Origin: an uncultured Methylococcaceae bacterium
Lineage (GTDB): Bacteria; Pseudomonadota; Gammaproteobacteria; Methylococcales; Methylomonadaceae
Reading direction: 5' to 3'
DNA length: 15,242 nucleotides
NCBI GenBank assembly: GCA_903903365.1
Contig: CAIUYS010000288.1
Location: 1 to 15,242, forward strand
The translations under genes and the position numbers were made by a program. This document shows, one piece after another, positions 13,112 through 15,242 of this stretch. The notes beneath the pieces are model-generated. The model saw only the letters and a program-made list of their open reading frames with translations. It was not told where the DNA came from and made no database searches. Positions within the stretch are counted from its first letter, which is position 1. Each line of letters begins with the position of its first letter.

Positions 13112-15242
13112 ATGAAAAACCATTTACTTTCAAAGTATGCCTATATCTACGCAGGTATTGCTACCCACTCGCGTGTAAATACAAATTCAAGAGAATGTGT
13201 ACTCATTAATAATGGTACAAACGCTTTCGCTGTAAATAGGGTTGTATTACTAGTTGTTGCGCTTGTATTTATTTTTAATCCTTTTGTCCAAGCTGCACCC
13301 AATCTCACTTTTATTGAGGGCATTCAAAAAAGTATACAATTTGAAGAAACTGCTATTGACGGTAATGTTTATCAGTGGGGTACTGATAATAATTACGGCG
13401 ATGCAGCACGCCAAATTGTTAAGTTTTCCACTGTGCCTGGCATCAGTCCTAAAGTCTATCAGAGCACCTATACCGAACTGCTTAAACCCAAGGGCAGCGA
13501 GGTTACGCTAGGCCCATATTCTTATTCGGTTATTCGTGACATGTGGAGACTACCCGATGGTAATATTATATTCTCAACGAGGAACGGTTTGAATACTAAG
13601 GGATACTTATATAAACTGAGGACAGCTCAGGATAAAGTCGGTAATAATCCCCCCAATTTCGACAACAAACAGGCGATTATGAACATCGGTGAGCGCAACG
13701 GTGTTCAACCGAGTGACATCCGCACTATGCACCAAGCTTCTTTAAGTGTCGCTACTATCGATGGTGCCACTGTGCTGTTTTTTGGGGAGTACAACGTTAA
13801 CCCAAGCCGCGTGTCCGGTGGCAACGGTGATTGGGTTAGATTGTGGAAATCGACTGATTTGGGTGACACTTGGTCTAAAGTAATCGAGTGGAATACCAGC
13901 GGTCATCAAACTTCACATATACACGGCATACGTTATAACCCTTATAATAAATGGGTTTACATTTTGTTTGGGGATGATGGTACAGAGAACGGAATTGTCG
14001 CATGGGATGGACGGTCGCCAGTACCACCCGATAATACTCCGCTCAACCAGATTAATAATTATTATCCAAATTGGAAATCCATCGCGAGTTCATGGACTAC
14101 ACGTACCGGTGACATAGTGTTCACCCCCACCCACTGCGTGTGGCTTCCGGACACGGATGTTATTCCGCCCGGAGGTCTCTTTGGTCAACGGGCCAATCAT
14201 GATCTGAGCGGGGCTGAAGCATCGGCAGAGCCGGTACCCTACACAGAAAAGATTCCACCGATACTGGGTTACTTGGATAACAGTAATGGCAATATCTTTT
14301 GGTCTTCATTCCGGTCGCCAGATGCAACGGAGCAAAAGCTGTACCTTTGGACAACCAATGATGAAGGTTCAACCTGGAATTTGGCGGCCAAGGTAGATAA
14401 TTATCTTTCTTTTCCCTTTCCGAGTAGCTTGTTTATAGATTACGGGGGTGAGCTAGTTTTGAGCGGGGTGTTGGGGATTGCTTTTACCCCAAATGCGGGC
14501 AAGGGGGGGGCTGCCTATTTTCATATTAATAGCGTCCCGGTGGCCAATCCTACGAAAGCGAGCGGCAATAAAAACACCCGGATTCCGGTAGCGCTTACCG
14601 GTACCGATGTTGATGGCGTGGTCACCCAGGTCACCATAATAACACTGCCGCCGTCCGCACAAGGCATTCTGTTCTTGGCGGATGGTATGACTCCGGTGGT
14701 AGTTGGCGTCCCAGTCAACGCCGTGCAAGCGGCGAACCTTGTGTTTGTTCCGGCAACCAACTTCTCCGGCACTGTGACCATTGCGTTCACCGTGACCGAC
14801 GACAAAGCTGATCTATCGAAGGCATCAGCCAACGCTGTCATCACTGTGGCCAACATCGGAGGAAATCCGCCGGTTGCGAATAATGACACAGCGACAACCA
14901 GGAAAGGACAGGCGGTTACTATTAATGTACTTGCTAACGATACCGATCCGGAGTCAAACATCGTGCCGGGTTCTGTTACTATTGTTGCGGGGCCTATTAA
15001 TGGTAATGCGGCTCTGAATGCTGACGGTAGTGTTTTATACACACCGGTGCCGAATTTTGTTGGAACAGACACATTTACCTACAGAGTAAAAGACGCGACG
15101 GGCCTAGCTTCCAATTTGGCTACGGTAACGGTGTCAGTAATCAACGTAAATCCACCGGTTGCAAATAATGACACGGCGACAACCAGGAAAGGACAGGCGG
15201 TTACTATTAATGTACTTGCCAACGATACCGATCCGGAGTCAA
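13112..15242 (+). CDS. Large secreted BNR-propeller protein with tandem Ig-like repeats, 3' end outside window
   Basis: The frame from ATG 13112 (AAGGTAG at 13101-13107 upstream) stays open for 710 codons to the window edge, so the full protein is longer. A hydrophobic stretch VVLLVVALVFIF (about 45-56) followed by VQAAP forms a signal peptide, but it is preceded by about 43 polar residues, an unusually long n-region recalling the extended signal peptides of large type V-secreted proteins. Residues about 64-470 are rich in Trp and Gly and hold Asp-box (BNR) motifs STDLGDTW (247-254) and TNDEGSTW (415-422), indicating a sialidase-type beta-propeller. An Ig-like or cadherin-like domain spans about 474-583. 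Bacterial Ig domains of the Big_9 type begin at residue 585 and again at 680 (VANNDTATTRKGQAVTINVL). It is probably a surface or matrix adhesin, possibly glycan-binding or glycan-cleaving. The secretion route is unknown because the C-terminus is missing. Confidence 0.85.
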   Translation, partial: MKNHLLSKYAYIYAGIATHSRVNTNSRECVLINNGTNAFAVNRVVLLVVALVFIFNPFVQAAPNLTFIEGIQKSIQFEETAIDGNVYQWGTDNNYGDAARQIVKFSTVPGISPKVYQSTYTELLKPKGSEVTLGPYSYSVIRDMWRLPDGNIIFSTRNGLNTKGYLYKLRTAQDKVGNNPPNFDNKQAIMNIGERNGVQPSDIRTMHQASLSVATIDGATVLFFGEYNVNPSRVSGGNGDWVRLWKSTDLGDTWSKVIEWNTSGHQTSHIHGIRYNPYNKWVYILFGDDGTENGIVAWDGRSPVPPDNTPLNQINNYYPNWKSIASSWTTRTGDIVFTPTHCVWLPDTDVIPPGGLFGQRANHDLSGAEASAEPVPYTEKIPPILGYLDNSNGNIFWSSFRSPDATEQKLYLWTTNDEGSTWNLAAKVDNYLSFPFPSSLFIDYGGELVLSGVLGIAFTPNAGKGGAAYFHINSVPVANPTKASGNKNTRIPVALTGTDVDGVVTQVTIITLPPSAQGILFLADGMTPVVVGVPVNAVQAANLVFVPATNFSGTVTIAFTVTDDKADLSKASANAVITVANIGGNPPVANNDTATTRKGQAVTINVLANDTDPESNIVPGSVTIVAGPINGNAALNADGSVLYTPVPNFVGTDTFTYRVKDATGLASNLATVTVSVINVNPPVANNDTATTRKGQAVTINVLANDTDPES
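14864..15242 (+). repeat. 285-bp tandem repeat encoding 95-residue Ig-like domains
   Basis: The unit starting at 14864 begins again at 15149, 285 bases later and in frame. Over the 94 bases visible of the second copy only four differ (CCG/CCA, GCG/GCA, ACA/ACG, GCT/GCC), all silent third-position changes. The array continues beyond the window end, so its copy number is unknown. Confidence 0.9.

Noticed and set aside
14521..15072. 183-codon minus-strand ORF opposite the Ig-like repeats
   Set aside because: Low-complexity Thr/Val/Ala antisense translation of the repeat region; the plus strand has a continuous domain-bearing frame.
14864..15242. Regular repeats considered as CRISPR
   Set aside because: The unit is 285 bases, in frame and coding for an Ig-like domain, with no short repeat-spacer pattern.

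Overview
The window carries the distal part of an exopolysaccharide or surface-glycan biosynthesis cluster, an oppositely oriented secreted polysaccharide-lyase-like gene, a regulatory and insertion-rich spacer, and the start of a very large secreted repeat protein. The gene types (flippase, GT4 glycosyltransferases, WecG/TagA/CpsF transferase, CapK/PaaK-like ligase), a textbook sigma-54 promoter and relics of TnpB and IS5-type elements point to a Gram-negative proteobacterium, probably a gamma- or betaproteobacterium of moderate to low GC. I cannot name the genus from sequence alone.

Left part (1-9644, all rightward): the C-terminal end of a polysaccharide flippase; a SAM methyltransferase with a zinc-binding N-terminus; a GT4 glycosyltransferase; an AT-rich two-part protein with a degenerate formyltransferase-like N-domain and a five-bladed-propeller-like C-domain; a second GT4 glycosyltransferase; a PaaK/CapK-like adenylate-forming ligase preceded by a six-codon leader ORF that overlaps its start (TAATG); a decayed tnpB; and a WecG/TagA/CpsF-type GT26 enzyme. 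Together they would build, decorate and flip a lipid-linked repeat unit. Several gaps of 200-400 bases hold no convincing genes, so this is a loose, rearranged cluster rather than a tight operon.

Middle part (9645-12434): an inverted repeat with a T-run lies between the convergent ends of the GT26 gene and a leftward gene for a membrane-anchored jelly-roll lyase-like protein with two fibronectin type III domains. Upstream of this lyase gene are a MITE-like element of about 210 bases with long inverted repeats, a near-perfect sigma-54 (-24/-12) promoter pointing at the lyase gene, and a perfect 15-bp palindrome.

Right part (12435-15242): an internally deleted IS5-type element with intact terminal repeats and a TA duplication, then the 5' portion (710 codons, open at the window end) of a large secreted protein. 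It has an unusually long signal region, a BNR/sialidase-like propeller and tandem bacterial Ig-like domains that are almost identical at DNA level.

No CRISPR array, rRNA or tRNA was seen. The items most worth following are the sigma-54-controlled lyase, the degenerate formyltransferase/propeller protein, the MITE-like palindrome and the homogenised Ig repeats of the large secreted protein.
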